64,000 nt of DNA from Rhizobiaceae bacterium (GTDB taxonomy: Bacteria; Pseudomonadota; Alphaproteobacteria; Rhizobiales; Rhizobiaceae), in the NCBI GenBank assembly GCA_025458045.1, contig JALOTE010000002.1, positions 1-64,000 of the forward strand. Direction: 5' to 3'. The translations under genes and the position numbers were made by a program. This document shows, piece after piece, positions 54,535 through 64,000 of the stretch (its first letter is position 1; the number at the start of each line of letters is the position of its first letter). The notes beneath the pieces were generated by a model that searched no databases, was not told the DNA's origin, and saw nothing but the letters and a program-made list of their open reading frames with translations.

Positions 54535-55283
54535 CACGCCGCCGACAGCTTCGCCATCGTTGCTTCGTCAATCTCGAAGTTTGCAAACACGTTCTGCACG
54601 TCGTCATCCTCTTCCAGCACGCCGATCAGCTTCATCACGCTCTCGGCACGGTCGGCATCGACGGGTGCGCCGGTCTGCGCCTTCCAGACGATCTTGACGG
54701 TTTCGGGTTCGCCCAACGTGGCTTCGAGCGCCTTGGACACGTCGCCGATGTCCTCGAAAGCGCAGGTGATCGTATGGCCGTCGGCATCGGACGCGACATC
54801 TTCGGCACCCGCATCGATGGCGGCGTCCATCACAGTGTCGGCGGAGCCCGCTTTCGCGGCATAGATGATCTCGCCGACGCGGGCGAACATGAAGCCGACC
54901 GAGCCCGTTTCGCCCAGCGCGCCGCCGGCCTTGGTGAAAGCGGCGCGGACATTGGCAGCCGTCCGGTTGCGGTTGTCGGTCAACGCTTCGACAATGATCG
55001 CCACGCCGCCGGGGCCGTAGCCCTCATAGCGCACTTCCTCATAGTTCTCGCCGCCGGCGTCGGCGGCCTTGTTGATGGCCCGCTGGATGTTGTCCTTCGG
55101 CATGGATTCGGCCTTGGCGTTCTGGATCGCAAGGCGCAGGCGCGGGTTCATCGCCGGATCCGGCAGGCCCATCTTGGCCGCAACCGTGATCTCTCGGGCC
55201 AGCTTGGAGAAGATCTTCGACCGGATCGCATCCTGCCTCCCTTTCCGGTGCATGATGTTTTTGAACTGTGAATGACCTGCCAT
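54534..55283 (-). CDS. yebC: YebC/PmpR family DNA-binding regulator
   Basis: 249 residues. The YebC opening is [37 protein letters not shown], followed by [42 protein letters not shown] and FARVGEI. Members bind DNA or act on ribosomes at difficult sequences. Start 55283 is the family's; upstream frame is not conserved-looking. Followed by the SelT/W-like gene. Confidence 0.95.
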   Translation of the reverse strand: MAGHSQFKNIMHRKGRQDAIRSKIFSKLAREITVAAKMGLPDPAMNPRLRLAIQNAKAESMPKDNIQRAINKAADAGGENYEEVRYEGYGPGGVAIIVEALTDNRNRTAANVRAAFTKAGGALGETGSVGFMFARVGEIIYAAKAGSADTVMDAAIDAGAEDVASDADGHTITCAFEDIGDVSKALEATLGEPETVKIVWKAQTGAPVDADRAESVMKLIGVLEEDDDVQNVFANFEIDEATMAKLSAA

Positions 55284-55575
55284 GGGAAAACCCGCCTGCG
55301 ACGCCAATGGAGTGGATGCCGGTTCCGAGGTGTCCCTGCGGCGCGTGCAACCGGCGCCTGCGCGAACCAATCGAGGCACCGGCACAGAATGGCGCGGCTT
55401 ATGGCCAAAACACCGCCCATTCGCAAGCCGCGCGCAAAATCGGCTGAAAACAATCGACATTTCGCGTTTCGGGCAACTTGTGCCTGTGGCGAATTTGTTC
55501 CACCTTGGTTGCAGAACCGCGCTGGCGCGGCCGCGGGGAGGCGGCCCGCCTTTGGCAGCGGCGGGAGGACAATCA

Positions 55576-57294
55576 ATGATGCAGACGCCCGCTATGCAGG
55601 CGCGGCCTTGGCTTGCCAGCTATCCGCCCATGGTGCCGCAGGCCATGCCGCCGCTGACCCATGCCAGTCTTGCCGCGTTGCTGGTTGACGCCTGCGAGCG
55701 CTTTGCCGCCCGGTCCGCCTTTTCCTGCATGGGCAAGGCTCTCAGTTTTGCGGAAATCCTGGCCTCTTCGCGCGCCCTGGCGGCGCATCTGCAGTCACGC
55801 GGGCTGAAGAAAGGTGCGCGCGTGGCGCTGATGATGCCGAATATCCTGCAATATCCGGTGGCGCTGCTGGCGGTTCTCCGGGCCGGATGCACCATCGTCA
55901 ATGTCAATCCGCTCTACACCCCGCGCGAACTCGAGCATCAACTGCGTGACTCCGGCGCCGAGGCCATCATCATCCTCGAGAATTTCGCCCACACGCTTCA
56001 GCAGGTGCAGGGCAAGACCCCGGTCAAGCATGTCATAGTCGCCAGCATGGGCGACCTGATGGGAATGAAAGGCCACATCGTCAATTTTGTTGTCCGCAAG
56101 GTGAAAAAGCTTGTCCCGGCGTGGGACCTGCCGGGGCATATCTCGTTCAATGCCGCGCTTCGCGCAGGCGGGCAGGCTCAATTCTCACCTGTTGAAACCG
56201 GCCTGAACGACATCGCCTTCCTGCAATACACCGGCGGGACGACGGGCGTGTCGAAAGGGGCAGCGCTGTCAAATTCCAACATCCTGTCGAACGCGGTGCA
56301 GACGGAAGCCTGGCTGAAGGCCGCCAGGATCGATGCGGACAATCCCGAACCGCTGACCTTCATGTGCCCGCTGCCGCTCTACCATATCTTTGCGCTCACC
56401 GTGAATTTGGTGATGGGCATGCGGCTGGGCGCGATGAACGTGCTGATCCCCAACCCGCGTGACATTCCGGCCTTCGTCGCGGAAATGGCCAAGCACCGCT
56501 TCAACGTGTTTCCCGGCTTGAACACGCTGTTCAATGCGCTCGCCTCAAACCCGGATTTCGCAAAATGTGACTTCTCTGGGCTCAAACTGACCTTTGGCGG
56601 CGGGATGGCGGTGCAAAGGCCGATTGCGGAAAAATGGCGCGCGGTGACGGGCTGCGCGATCCATGAAGGCTATGGCCTGTCGGAAACCTCGCCCGTGGCG
56701 ACGGCCAACAGGTTTGACGTGCCGGAGTACACGGGCACCATCGGCCTGCCCATTCCCGGGACCGATGTCGCAATCCGCGATGAGGACGGAACGACGGACA
56801 TGCCGCTTGGCGAAGTAGGCGAGATTTGCATTCGCGGTCCGCAGGTCATGACCGGCTACTGGCAGCGCCCGGAGGAAACCGCCAAGGTGATGACATCGGA
56901 CGGCTTTTTCCGCTCCGGCGACATGGGGATGATGGATGCGCGCGGTTTTGTGAAGATCGTCGACCGCAAGAAGAACATGATCCTTGTCTCGGGCTTCAAT
57001 GTCTATCCAAACGAGGTGGAGGAAGTGGCTGCGACGCACCCGGGTGTGCTGGAATCCGCAGCCATCGGCGTCCCGGACGCGCATTCGGGCGAGGCTGTGA
57101 AACTGTATGTCGTACGCAAGGATCCGGCGTTGACGGAAGACGAGATCAAAGCGCATTTGCGCAAAAGTCTGACCGCCTACAAATGCCCGAAATACATCGC
57201 CTTCAAGGACGCGCTGCCGAAAACCAATGTCGGCAAAATACTGCACCGCGAACTGCGTGACGCCGACCCCATGGTGATCGCGGCGAAAGGGTGA
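55576..57294 (+). CDS. fadD: long-chain fatty acid-CoA ligase
   Basis: 572 residues. Adenylate-forming motifs: [65 protein letters not shown] (FACS signature with the hinge), and the catalytic Lys in [16 protein letters not shown] 55576 has GGGAGGA upstream. Divergent from yebC with about 290 bp between starts (55284-55575), where I see nothing else. Convergent with pgi. Confidence 0.93.
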   Translation: MMQTPAMQARPWLASYPPMVPQAMPPLTHASLAALLVDACERFAARSAFSCMGKALSFAEILASSRALAAHLQSRGLKKGARVALMMPNILQYPVALLAVLRAGCTIVNVNPLYTPRELEHQLRDSGAEAIIILENFAHTLQQVQGKTPVKHVIVASMGDLMGMKGHIVNFVVRKVKKLVPAWDLPGHISFNAALRAGGQAQFSPVETGLNDIAFLQYTGGTTGVSKGAALSNSNILSNAVQTEAWLKAARIDADNPEPLTFMCPLPLYHIFALTVNLVMGMRLGAMNVLIPNPRDIPAFVAEMAKHRFNVFPGLNTLFNALASNPDFAKCDFSGLKLTFGGGMAVQRPIAEKWRAVTGCAIHEGYGLSETSPVATANRFDVPEYTGTIGLPIPGTDVAIRDEDGTTDMPLGEVGEICIRGPQVMTGYWQRPEETAKVMTSDGFFRSGDMGMMDARGFVKIVDRKKNMILVSGFNVYPNEVEEVAATHPGVLESAAIGVPDAHSGEAVKLYVVRKDPALTEDEIKAHLRKSLTAYKCPKYIAFKDALPKTNVGKILHRELRDADPMVIAAKG

Positions 57295-57329
57295 AGGCGA
57301 AGCTGTCTGCCGATGGGATTGCCGGGCGG

Positions 57330-57450
57330 TTCCTCAGCCACCCTCGGGCGAAGTCCCGAGGACCCGGTTATTTCTGGCAAAGGTTGGGAAAATCTGGGTC
57401 CTCGCCACAAGGGCGAGGATGACTACGGGTGAGGGCGACAAGGCGAGTAT
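57330..57450. repeat. intergenic hairpin repeats (element E)
   Basis: Between the 3' ends of fadD and pgi. CCTCGGGCGAAGTCCCGAGG folds on itself, and GTCCTCGCC..GGCGAGGAT forms a second stem-loop. These short GGCGAGGA-type units resemble dispersed repeats of alphaproteobacterial genomes. They could also act as terminators for both convergent genes. Confidence 0.6.
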
Positions 57451-57469
57451 GACGAACGGGCAAGGATGG

Positions 57470-59113
57470 TCATGCCATCCCCGCCAATGCGCGCATATGC
57501 GCGACCAGTCCGGCGGTGGAGGAATCACCTGCTACGGCACCTGGCCTGCCTTGAATAACCGGCAAAAGACCCGTCGCCAGTTCCTTGCCAAGCTCGACGC
57601 CCCATTGGTCAAAGGCATTGATGCCGAAGAGTGCGGCCTCGACAAAGACGCGGTGCTCATAAAGTGCGATCAGGCGGCCAAGCGCGAAGGGTGTCAAGCG
57701 CTCATGCATCAGCGTGACCGACGGGCGGTTGCCGGGAAAGGTCTTGTGGCGGGCGAGTGCTTCGCGCGCCGGGCCCTCCGGCATTTTCGACAATTGCGCG
57801 TCGGCCTCGGCGGTGGTTCGCCCCTTCATCAATGCTTCGGACTGCGCCAGGCAATTTGCCAGCAAAATATCATGCTGATGCTGCAAGCCCGGTTCGTGCC
57901 CGCGCGCGGCGACGATGAACTCGACCGGGATGACATCCGTCCCTTGATGCAGCAACTGGAAGAAGGCGTGCTGGCCATTCGTCCCCGGCTCGCCCCAGAC
58001 CAGCGGGCCTGTGACGGTGTCGACGGGTGTCCCATCGGCACGCACCGCCTTGCCGTTGGACTCCATGTCCAATTGCTGGAGATAGGCCGGAAGCCGCGCC
58101 AGCCGTTGGTCATAGGGGATGACGGCGCGGGCGGGCAGCCCGAGCACGACGCGGTGGAACCAGCCGATGAGGCCCAGCAGCATCGGGAGGTTTTCCGCCA
58201 TCGGAACCGTGGCGAAGTGCCGGTCCATCGCATGGGCGCCATCAAGAAGCGCGCGGAAACTGGACGGGCCGACTGCGAGCATGATCGGCAGGCCGATCGC
58301 CGACCACAGCGAATAGCGGCCGCCGACCCAATCCCAAAAGCCGAATGTGCGTTTCGCATCGATGCCGAAGGCTTCAACCTTGGGCAGCGCGGTGGAAACG
58401 GCCGCAAAATGCGCGTTGACTGCCGCTTCACCGAGCGCGTCTGCGATCCAGGCGCGCGCGCTCTGCGCGTTGGTCATGGTCTCGATGGTGGTGAAAGTTT
58501 TCGATGCGACGATGATGAGCGTCGTCGCGGGATCAAGTCCCTTCAATGTGTCGGCAATATGCGCAGCGTCGATGTTGGAGACGAAATGCGCGCGCGGGCC
58601 ATCATGAAATGGCGCAAGCGCGGCTGTCACCATGGCCGGGCCGAGGTCTGAACCGCCGATGCCGATATTGATCACATCGGTGAACGGCTGGCCCGTTGCA
58701 CCTGTGACGGCCCCGGAGCGGATGTCGGCCGCAAATTTCGCCATCGCATCCAGCACCGCATGGACGTCCGGCACCACATTGCGGCCTTCGACCTTGATTT
58801 TCGCGCCGCGCGGCGCGCGCAGCGCGGTATGGAGAACGGCGCGGTCTTCAGTGTTGTTGATCGGCTTGCCGGCAAACATGGCAGCGCGATGCTTCTCGAC
58901 GCCCACGCTTTTGGCTGCTGCGAACAAACCGGCCATGACTTCGGCATCGACCGCGCATTTGGAATAATCCAGCAGCAGGTCATCCATCTTTGCTGAGAAC
59001 GCCGCAAAACGCCGCGGGTCACCTGCAAAGGCGGCACGCATGTCCATGGGGCCGCGGGCCTTGAGATGTTTCTTCAGCTTTGCGGCGGCGCGCGCGGCGG
59101 GGGAACTGGCCAT
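57470..59113 (-). CDS. pgi: glucose-6-phosphate isomerase
   Basis: 547 residues. Motifs: [56 protein letters not shown] (PGI signature 1 area), [23 protein letters not shown] with the catalytic Glu/His, and [15 protein letters not shown] (signature 2). It follows the sugar-acid dehydratase by 11 nt and is probably in its operon. Start 59113 is the ATG nearest the family N-terminus. Confidence 0.96.
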   Translation of the reverse strand: MASSPAARAAAKLKKHLKARGPMDMRAAFAGDPRRFAAFSAKMDDLLLDYSKCAVDAEVMAGLFAAAKSVGVEKHRAAMFAGKPINNTEDRAVLHTALRAPRGAKIKVEGRNVVPDVHAVLDAMAKFAADIRSGAVTGATGQPFTDVINIGIGGSDLGPAMVTAALAPFHDGPRAHFVSNIDAAHIADTLKGLDPATTLIIVASKTFTTIETMTNAQSARAWIADALGEAAVNAHFAAVSTALPKVEAFGIDAKRTFGFWDWVGGRYSLWSAIGLPIMLAVGPSSFRALLDGAHAMDRHFATVPMAENLPMLLGLIGWFHRVVLGLPARAVIPYDQRLARLPAYLQQLDMESNGKAVRADGTPVDTVTGPLVWGEPGTNGQHAFFQLLHQGTDVIPVEFIVAARGHEPGLQHQHDILLANCLAQSEALMKGRTTAEADAQLSKMPEGPAREALARHKTFPGNRPSVTLMHERLTPFALGRLIALYEHRVFVEAALFGINAFDQWGVELGKELATGLLPVIQGRPGAVAGDSSTAGLVAHMRALAGMA

Positions 59114-59124
59114 GGCTTGCCCTG

Positions 59125-60921
59125 TCAGTGATTGTTGCGCGGAAGGGCTTTTTCGGCCACGCGCTGATATTTGACCGCCGGCTTCAGAACCATGCCGTCG
59201 GCCAGTTGGTCGACGATCCCGCGCTGGATCTCCTGCCATGGCGTTTGGTGAGCCGGATAAGCAAATCCGCCCGCCGCCGCAAGCGCCGCATGGCGCGCGG
59301 CCAGCTCCTGATCTGATATCAGGACATTGGCCTCGCCCTTGCGCAGGTCGATGCGCACGCGATCCCCGGTTTTCAGGATGGCGAGGCCGCCGCCGACGGC
59401 TGCTTCCGGAGAGGCGTTCAGCATGGACGGTGAACCGGATGTGCCGGACTGGCGGCCATCGCCGAGGCAGGGCAGCGCCTTGATGCCGCGCTTGATGAGG
59501 TAGGCCGGCGGTTGCATGTTGACGACTTCGGCCGAGCCCGGATAGCCGACAGGACCGGTGCCGCGCATCACGAGGATGGAGTGCTCGGTGATGCCTTCCT
59601 TCGGGTCGTCGATGCGGTGATGGTAGTCTTCCGGTCCTTCAAACACGGTGACCGTGCCTTCAAACGCCTCCGGATCATCCGGGTTCGACAGATAGCGCTG
59701 GCGGAATTCCTCCGAAATCACGCTGGTCTTCATGATGGCTGAGGTGAAGAGATTGCCCTTGAGGTTGATGAAACCTGCATCACGGCGCACCGGATCGGCG
59801 ACGCTCTTGATAACGCGCGGATCAAGATTTTCGACATGGCCGCAGTTTTCGCCGATGGTGCGGCCGTTCGCCGTCATGGCGCCGGGATGCGGCAGCAGCC
59901 CCGCCTTCATCAATTCCATCACCACGGCGGGCACGCCGCCGGCATGGCAATAGTCTTCGCCCAGATATTCGCCGGCCGGCTGCATGTTGACGAGCAGCGG
60001 AATGCGGTGGCCGATGCGCTGCCAGTCATCCATCGTCAGTTCGAGGCCGAGATGCCGGGCGATGGCGACCAAATGGATTGGCGCGTTGGTCGAGCCGCCG
60101 ATAGCCGAATTGACGACGATGGCGTTCTCAAACGCCTCCCGGGTCATGATGTCAGAGGGCTTCAAATCCTCCCACACCATCTCGACGATGCGCTTGCCTG
60201 TTTCATAGGAGATCTGCCCGCGCTCACGGTAAGGCGCGGGAATGGCGGCCGAAAACGGAAGCTGCATGCCCAGCGCTTCGGCGAGCGAGTTCATGGTGGT
60301 GGCCGTCCCCATCGTGTTGCAATAGCCGACCGAGGGCGCGGACGAGGTGACGGTTTCCATGAACTGTTCGTAATCAATTTCGCCGGCTGACAACCGCTCG
60401 CGCGATTTCCAGACAATCGTGCCGGAGCCGGTGCGCTCACCCCTGTGCCAGCCATTCAGCATCGGGCCGACGGAGAGCGCGATGGCCGGGATGTTGACGG
60501 TCGCCGCCGCCATAAGCAGTGCAGGCGTCGTCTTGTCGCAACCGACCGTCAGCACCACGCCGTCGAGCGGATAGGAATAGAGCACCTCGACGCAGGAGAG
60601 ATAGGCCAGGTTGCGGTCGAGCGCGGCGGTCGGGCGCTTGCCCGTCTCCTGAATCGGGTGGACCGGAAATTCCAGCGGAATGCCGCCGGCGGCGATGATG
60701 CCGTCGCGCACGCGCTTGGCCAGTTCGATGTGGTGGCGGTTGCAGGGCGACAGGTCCGAGCCGGTCTGCGCGATGCCGATGATCGGCTTGCCGGACTGGA
60801 GTTCTCCGCGCGTCAGGCCGAAATTCAGGTAGCGTTCGATGTAGAGGGCGGTCATGCCCGGATCGGCCGGGTTGTCGAACCATTCCTGGCTGCGCAGCCT
60901 GCGTTTTTCCGTTGCGGCCAT
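59125..60921 (-). CDS. IlvD/EDD-family sugar-acid dehydratase (xylonate dehydratase-like)
   Basis: 598 residues. Fe-S and substrate motifs: [22 protein letters not shown]-type opening ([15 protein letters not shown]), [49 protein letters not shown], and the C-terminal [27 protein letters not shown]. The sequence resembles Caulobacter XylD and other aldonate dehydratases more than IlvD of valine synthesis. It would dehydrate a sugar acid to a 2-keto-3-deoxy acid. Paired with pgi; exact substrate uncertain. Confidence 0.88.
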   Translation of the reverse strand: MAATEKRRLRSQEWFDNPADPGMTALYIERYLNFGLTRGELQSGKPIIGIAQTGSDLSPCNRHHIELAKRVRDGIIAAGGIPLEFPVHPIQETGKRPTAALDRNLAYLSCVEVLYSYPLDGVVLTVGCDKTTPALLMAAATVNIPAIALSVGPMLNGWHRGERTGSGTIVWKSRERLSAGEIDYEQFMETVTSSAPSVGYCNTMGTATTMNSLAEALGMQLPFSAAIPAPYRERGQISYETGKRIVEMVWEDLKPSDIMTREAFENAIVVNSAIGGSTNAPIHLVAIARHLGLELTMDDWQRIGHRIPLLVNMQPAGEYLGEDYCHAGGVPAVVMELMKAGLLPHPGAMTANGRTIGENCGHVENLDPRVIKSVADPVRRDAGFINLKGNLFTSAIMKTSVISEEFRQRYLSNPDDPEAFEGTVTVFEGPEDYHHRIDDPKEGITEHSILVMRGTGPVGYPGSAEVVNMQPPAYLIKRGIKALPCLGDGRQSGTSGSPSMLNASPEAAVGGGLAILKTGDRVRIDLRKGEANVLISDQELAARHAALAAAGGFAYPAHQTPWQEIQRGIVDQLADGMVLKPAVKYQRVAEKALPRNNH

Positions 60922-60984
60922 GGTGGTTCTCCCAAATCATCTTTGACTTTTGGATGAGAGGGTTAGGCCAAGGCGGCGCGCTGT

Positions 60985-61230
60985 TCAAGCGCGTTGGGGT
61001 GCCTCCAGCTGCGGCGTCCCGGCTTCTTCAGGTTCATAGACGAGGATGTCGCCGGGCTGGCAATTCAGGACCGCGCAAATGCGTTCGAGTGTGTCGAAGC
61101 GCATGCCGCGCACTTTCCCGGATTTCAGCAGCGAAATGTTCTGCTCCGTCAGGTCCACCCGTTCGGCCAGTTCGCGCGAGCGCATCTTTCGCAGGGCCAG
61201 CATGACATCGAGTCGCACGATGATCGGCAT
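60985..61230 (-). CDS. XRE-family transcriptional regulator
   Basis: 81-residue HTH protein: VRLDVMLALRKMRSRELAERVDLTEQNISLLKSGKVRGMRFDTLERICAVLNCQPGDIL contains the full five-helix XRE domain, as in YozG/Cro-like regulators. Short acidic tail. Its start overlaps the DUF2975 stop by one base (TGATG). It probably represses its own operon through the AT-rich palindrome upstream (inference). Confidence 0.92.
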   Translation of the reverse strand: MPIIVRLDVMLALRKMRSRELAERVDLTEQNISLLKSGKVRGMRFDTLERICAVLNCQPGDILVYEPEEAGTPQLEAPQRA

Positions 61231-61772
61231 CAGACGAACTCCCGGTTTTCAGCGTCGAGCGAGGCGGCGAGCGCCACCACATGGCCGAGCGCAAGCAGCG
61301 TTCCGGCAACGAGTACGCCGAAGAGTTCCGGTTGGCCGATGCCGATGGACAAAAGCCGCTCGCCGGCGGGCAGATGAAGCGTCGCCAGCACGACCGAAGC
61401 CGTCCGCACAAACACGCCGCCGATCGCCACGATCAGGAACCAGCGCCCCGATGCCGCCATGGCCGCGGCCGCGTCGTCGAGCTTCGGCGCATCGGCGCCC
61501 AGATGGCGGAAGCTCTCCTGCAGGCGCCACAAGGCGCGTGACAGCGCGAGCGCAAGCGCGCTGTTGAGCGCGTAGATGCCAGCCTTGGCGGCCGTGCCGA
61601 TGCCGGATGGATCGACCGCCACACCGTTGAAGATGTCCGCATCGCCGCTTTGCTCCAGCGCCTTGAACACGGCAATCAGCACAAGCGGCGGGATGATGCA
61701 GGCAAGCGCGAAACTCAGGCCTGCCATGCGTCGGGCGAGGATCCGCAGGCGTTCACGGGCGGCGATGGACAT
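61230..61772 (-). CDS. DUF2975 family membrane protein
   Basis: 180 residues with about four helices (ALACIIPPLVLIAVF, AAKAGIYALNSALALALSRALW, GRWFLIVAIGGVFVRTASVVLATL, FGVLVAGTLLALGHVVALAASL). DUF2975 proteins are regularly followed by a small XRE regulator, as here, and may sense membrane state for it. A near-consensus promoter lies 55-80 bp upstream. Confidence 0.85.
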   Translation of the reverse strand: MSIAARERLRILARRMAGLSFALACIIPPLVLIAVFKALEQSGDADIFNGVAVDPSGIGTAAKAGIYALNSALALALSRALWRLQESFRHLGADAPKLDDAAAAMAASGRWFLIVAIGGVFVRTASVVLATLHLPAGERLLSIGIGQPELFGVLVAGTLLALGHVVALAASLDAENREFV

Positions 61773-61813
61773 GGCACTCTCCTTGGCTCATTAAAGCTTC
61801 AATGGGTCGCTTG

Positions 61814-61850
61814 CAAAAATTAAAATAATACAATAAATTTTTGTCGTCAA
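61814..61850 (-). promoter_or_regulatory. sigma-70-like promoter with overlapping inverted repeat
   Basis: On the minus strand TTGACG (61850-61845) and TATTTT (61827-61822) are spaced by 17 nt, placing the start near 61815, about 40 nt before the DUF2975 ATG. An 8-bp perfect inverted repeat (CAAAAATT at 61814-61821, AATTTTTG at 61836-61843) covers the -10 and spacer. The region is sharply AT-rich against its surroundings. Confidence 0.72.
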
Positions 61851-61872
61851 GATAGATGGAGCCTGAACCAAC

Positions 61873-62505
61873 ATGCCTAAATCCTCCTGTTTCGGCCCCG
61901 CCGCGCCAGCCACGATCGCCCCGCTCATCCTGTCGGGCTGCATGGCGATGTCACCGGGAGCGGCGGCGCGGCTGGCGGCCTTTGATGCGTTGGAGGCCAA
62001 TCCGGCCGAAATCCGGCTGGCGGTGGAGGCGCCGCGTCTGATCGGGCTGAGGAACGGCGACATCGTGATGAGCATCACGCATCCAGGCGCAAACGGTGTC
62101 CCGCCGCTCAACGAGCGCTTCGCTGCCGAGATCGAAAGCGACGGCGAAGCGGTGCCCGGCCTCCCCGCATCGTCAGATGCCGACAGTCGCATCATCGTGG
62201 CCCGGTTTGCGGCCAGTGATCATCGACGCCTGCTGGCGGCGCAGGAACAGGCCCGCCGCATGCAGGGCAGCGGAGGCAAGGGTGCGATTTCGGTTGGCGC
62301 CACCGGATGCAGAACCGGCGAGCCGGATGGCCGCCCTGTGCGCTTCTCCATCCTGATGCAGACACGGGCGGGCACGGCCTTCTTCCCCTTGCAGGAGGAC
62401 ATGGATCTGCGCGCGCTTCTCAAAGACACAGGCGGGATTGCCGCGATGCCGCCATGCGACGGCGCCGCCGTGCCGGCGGGGATCACTCCGCTGACGGCGG
62501 AGTGA
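61873..62505 (+). CDS. putative lipoprotein, unknown function
   Basis: 210 residues. The N-terminus ends in LILSGC, a lipobox with Cys23 as the probable lipidated residue. The mature part (FDALEANPAEIRLAVEAPRLIGLRNGDIVMSI..) is beta-rich with a Cys pair later (ATGCRTG, MPPCDG). No family recognised. It is divergent from DUF2975 and convergent with the beta-glucosidase. Confidence 0.7.
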   Translation: MPKSSCFGPAAPATIAPLILSGCMAMSPGAAARLAAFDALEANPAEIRLAVEAPRLIGLRNGDIVMSITHPGANGVPPLNERFAAEIESDGEAVPGLPASSDADSRIIVARFAASDHRRLLAAQEQARRMQGSGGKGAISVGATGCRTGEPDGRPVRFSILMQTRAGTAFFPLQEDMDLRALLKDTGGIAAMPPCDGAAVPAGITPLTAE

Positions 62506-63879
62506 TCACCCCCGTGCCTTGATCAGCGCCTCATACCAACGGCCGCTGTCCTTCACTGTCCGCTCTTGCGTGGCGTAGTCGACGTGCACGATGCCGAAGC
62601 GGGCCGAGTAGCCTTCGGCCCACTCGAAATTGTCAAGCAGGCTCCAGAGAAAGTAGCCGCGGATGTCGTGGCCTTTCTCCTGGCCGTCCGCGATCATCGA
62701 CGCCACCTGATCGAGATGGGATTCGAGATAGGACAACCGCAAATTGTCCGGGATCCGGCCCGAGTTCGAACCGCGCCCGGCTTCAGTGTTGTCGCAAGCG
62801 CCGTTCTCGGTGATGTAGATCGGCGGCAGAGCGTAGCGCTTTTTCAGCTCGTCAAGGCAATGGGTGAAGGCGTCCGGCATGATGTCCCAGCCGAGATCGG
62901 TTTTCGGCAGATCGTTGCGCCGGATGGCGCGGGCGCGGGGCCAATGGCTGTCGGGGGCATCGAACACATGCTCCGGCGTGTAGTAATTGACGCCGGTGAA
63001 GTCTCCCGGCTGGTGGATGTCGGCCATGTCCTCCTGCCAGGCTTCCGGGAGCAAAGGTCCGAGTTCCGCAACCAGTTCCTCCGGATAGGCACCCGAATAG
63101 ACCGGGCCGTAGAACGCGCCATTGTTGAAATCAAAGGCGCGCAACGCCGCCTTTTCGGCCCGCTCGCTCGCTTCGCCCGGATAGATCGATTGCGGGTTGA
63201 GGACGAGGCCCGCCGGAATGTCGGCCTTCACCGATTTGATTGCCTGCATGGCCAGCCCGTGGGCGAGGTTGACGTGATGCACCGTGCGCATGGCCGCTCC
63301 GAGGTCGGTCAGGCCGGGCGCATGGATGCCGTGGAGATGGCTCAGGTAAGTGACGCACCAAGGCTCGTTCAGCGTGCAGATCGCGGCCAGCCGGTCGCCG
63401 AATTTGAGGGTCAGCAGTTCGGCATAGTCCGCGAAGGCCTTCGCCGTGTCGCGGTTGCGCCAGCCGCCCTTGTCTTCCAGGGCCTGCGGCAAATCCCAAT
63501 GATAGAAAGTGGCGAAAGGCTGGATGCCGCGCGCCAGCAGCCCGTCGATCAGCCGGTCATAGAAGGTGAGCCCTTCGGCCAGCGGCCGGCCCATGCCGGA
63601 TGGCAGGATGCGCGGCCAGGCGATGGAAAACCGGTAGGCCTGAATGCCGAGCCCGGCCATCAGGTCGAGGTCCTTCTCCCACAGGCGGTAATGGTCGCAG
63701 GCGGTTTCCCCCGTGTCGCCGCCCTTCACCTTGCCGGGCGTGGCGGAAAACACGTCCCAGATCGATGCGCCGCGCCCATCGGCATGGACGGCTCCTTCGA
63801 CCTGATAGGACGCGGTCGCGGTGCCGAAGAGGAACGATTTCGGGAAACGCTTTGAAAGGTGTTCGGCGCTGGATGACAT
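62506..63879 (-). CDS. GH1 beta-glucosidase
   Basis: 457 residues, cytoplasmic (no signal peptide). GH1 signatures: FLFGTATASYQVEGA, YRFSIAWPRILP, FYHWDLPQAL, acid/base Glu in CTLNEPWC, nucleophile Glu in IYITENGACDN, and WSLLDNFEWAEGYSARFG. Hydrolyses beta-glucosides or related disaccharides. ATG 63879 (TTG 63894 also in frame). It converges on the lipoprotein gene with no gap. Bases 63880-64000 show nothing further. Confidence 0.95.
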   Translation of the reverse strand: MSSSAEHLSKRFPKSFLFGTATASYQVEGAVHADGRGASIWDVFSATPGKVKGGDTGETACDHYRLWEKDLDLMAGLGIQAYRFSIAWPRILPSGMGRPLAEGLTFYDRLIDGLLARGIQPFATFYHWDLPQALEDKGGWRNRDTAKAFADYAELLTLKFGDRLAAICTLNEPWCVTYLSHLHGIHAPGLTDLGAAMRTVHHVNLAHGLAMQAIKSVKADIPAGLVLNPQSIYPGEASERAEKAALRAFDFNNGAFYGPVYSGAYPEELVAELGPLLPEAWQEDMADIHQPGDFTGVNYYTPEHVFDAPDSHWPRARAIRRNDLPKTDLGWDIMPDAFTHCLDELKKRYALPPIYITENGACDNTEAGRGSNSGRIPDNLRLSYLESHLDQVASMIADGQEKGHDIRGYFLWSLLDNFEWAEGYSARFGIVHVDYATQERTVKDSGRWYEALIKARG

Positions 63880-64000
63880 GGGTGCTGGTTCCAATTGGCA
63901 GGCGCAATCGCCGCGGCCTACCGGCTAGCCGCCGCGGTGGTGAAGCGCAACGGGTGCATTCCAGCTTCATGACACGACGCGTGCCCGTGATCACGCTTTC

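Noticed and set aside
1-64000. CRISPR array, tRNA, rRNA, prophage or insertion sequence
   Set aside because: I looked through the intergenic gaps by eye and found no regularly spaced repeats, cloverleaf-like stretches, or transposase frames. A tRNA or covariance-model scan could not be run.

Overview
The window is GC-rich chromosomal DNA of an alphaproteobacterium, most likely Hyphomicrobiales (Rhizobiales). The evidence is gene order and protein type: hpt/ftsEX; ffh, rpsP, rimM, trmD and rplS; hemC-hemD-Mic60-HemY-TerB divergent from tsaD-gpsA-EVE; a CysN/CysC fusion; and a DUF1127 micro-protein. The bacteriochlorophyll genes bchE and bchJ, with a textbook photosynthesis control region, indicate an anoxygenic phototroph or a recent relative of one. 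I see no phage, integrase island, CRISPR array, rRNA or tRNA. The only XerC-type recombinase looks like the housekeeping one.

Layout. 0-4.7 kb: DUF3108 protein, hpt, a membrane protein, ftsEX, YdcF. 4.7-9.3 kb: a 15-bp tandem repeat, an acyl-CoA synthetase, then a GNAT/FemAB-like protein with a Wzx-like flippase. 9.3-12 kb: HNH endonuclease, AlkA-like glycosylase, GluQRS. 12-14.3 kb: bchE-bchJ, with overlapping FNR/FixK and PpsR/CrtJ sites upstream. 14.3-16.4 kb: an amino-acid ABC transporter (binding protein and permease, no ATPase) with a GNAT gene between its two genes. 16.5-33.2 kb: rplS-trmD-rimM and rpsP-chorismate mutase-ffh, normally one cluster, are separated by about 12 kb. That interval holds xerC, a TraB-like gene, a 59-residue secreted protein, cysD-cysNC-cysQ, a photolyase, a PII-like protein lacking the T-loop, a HisC-like aminotransferase, pirin, GNAT and aldo/keto reductase. 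33.5-41.7 kb: DUF1127, a lytic transglycosylase, a bicarbonate module (sbtA-sbtB-beta-carbonic anhydrase plus a small secreted protein), DUF429, pdxY, ppa, YggT. 41.8-51.7 kb: MFS exporter, glutamine amidotransferase, TerB, HemY, Mic60, hemD, hemC, tsaD, gpsA, EVE. 51.8-64 kb: MsbA-like ABC exporter, rpmE, SelT/W-like protein, yebC, fadD, pgi, a sugar-acid dehydratase, XRE/DUF2975 pair, lipoprotein, GH1 beta-glucosidase.

How genes connect. hemC and hemD feed tetrapyrrole synthesis, and BchE and BchJ act downstream in the bacteriochlorophyll branch, so the window carries both an early and a light/oxygen-controlled part of that pathway. SbtA, SbtB and carbonic anhydrase would import, gate and hydrate/dehydrate inorganic carbon, which suits a phototroph that fixes CO2. 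The cys genes activate sulfate and clear the PAP by-product. Many genes are translationally coupled through ATGA, GTGA, TTGA or TGATG overlaps.

Points most worth attention: the bchE control region; the His/Cys-rich BchE tail; the T-loop-less PII-like protein; the Sbt/carbonic anhydrase module; the split SRP/ribosomal cluster; and a palindromic repeat that supplies the last codons and stop of trmD. All functional calls rest on reading the sequence; no database search was possible.
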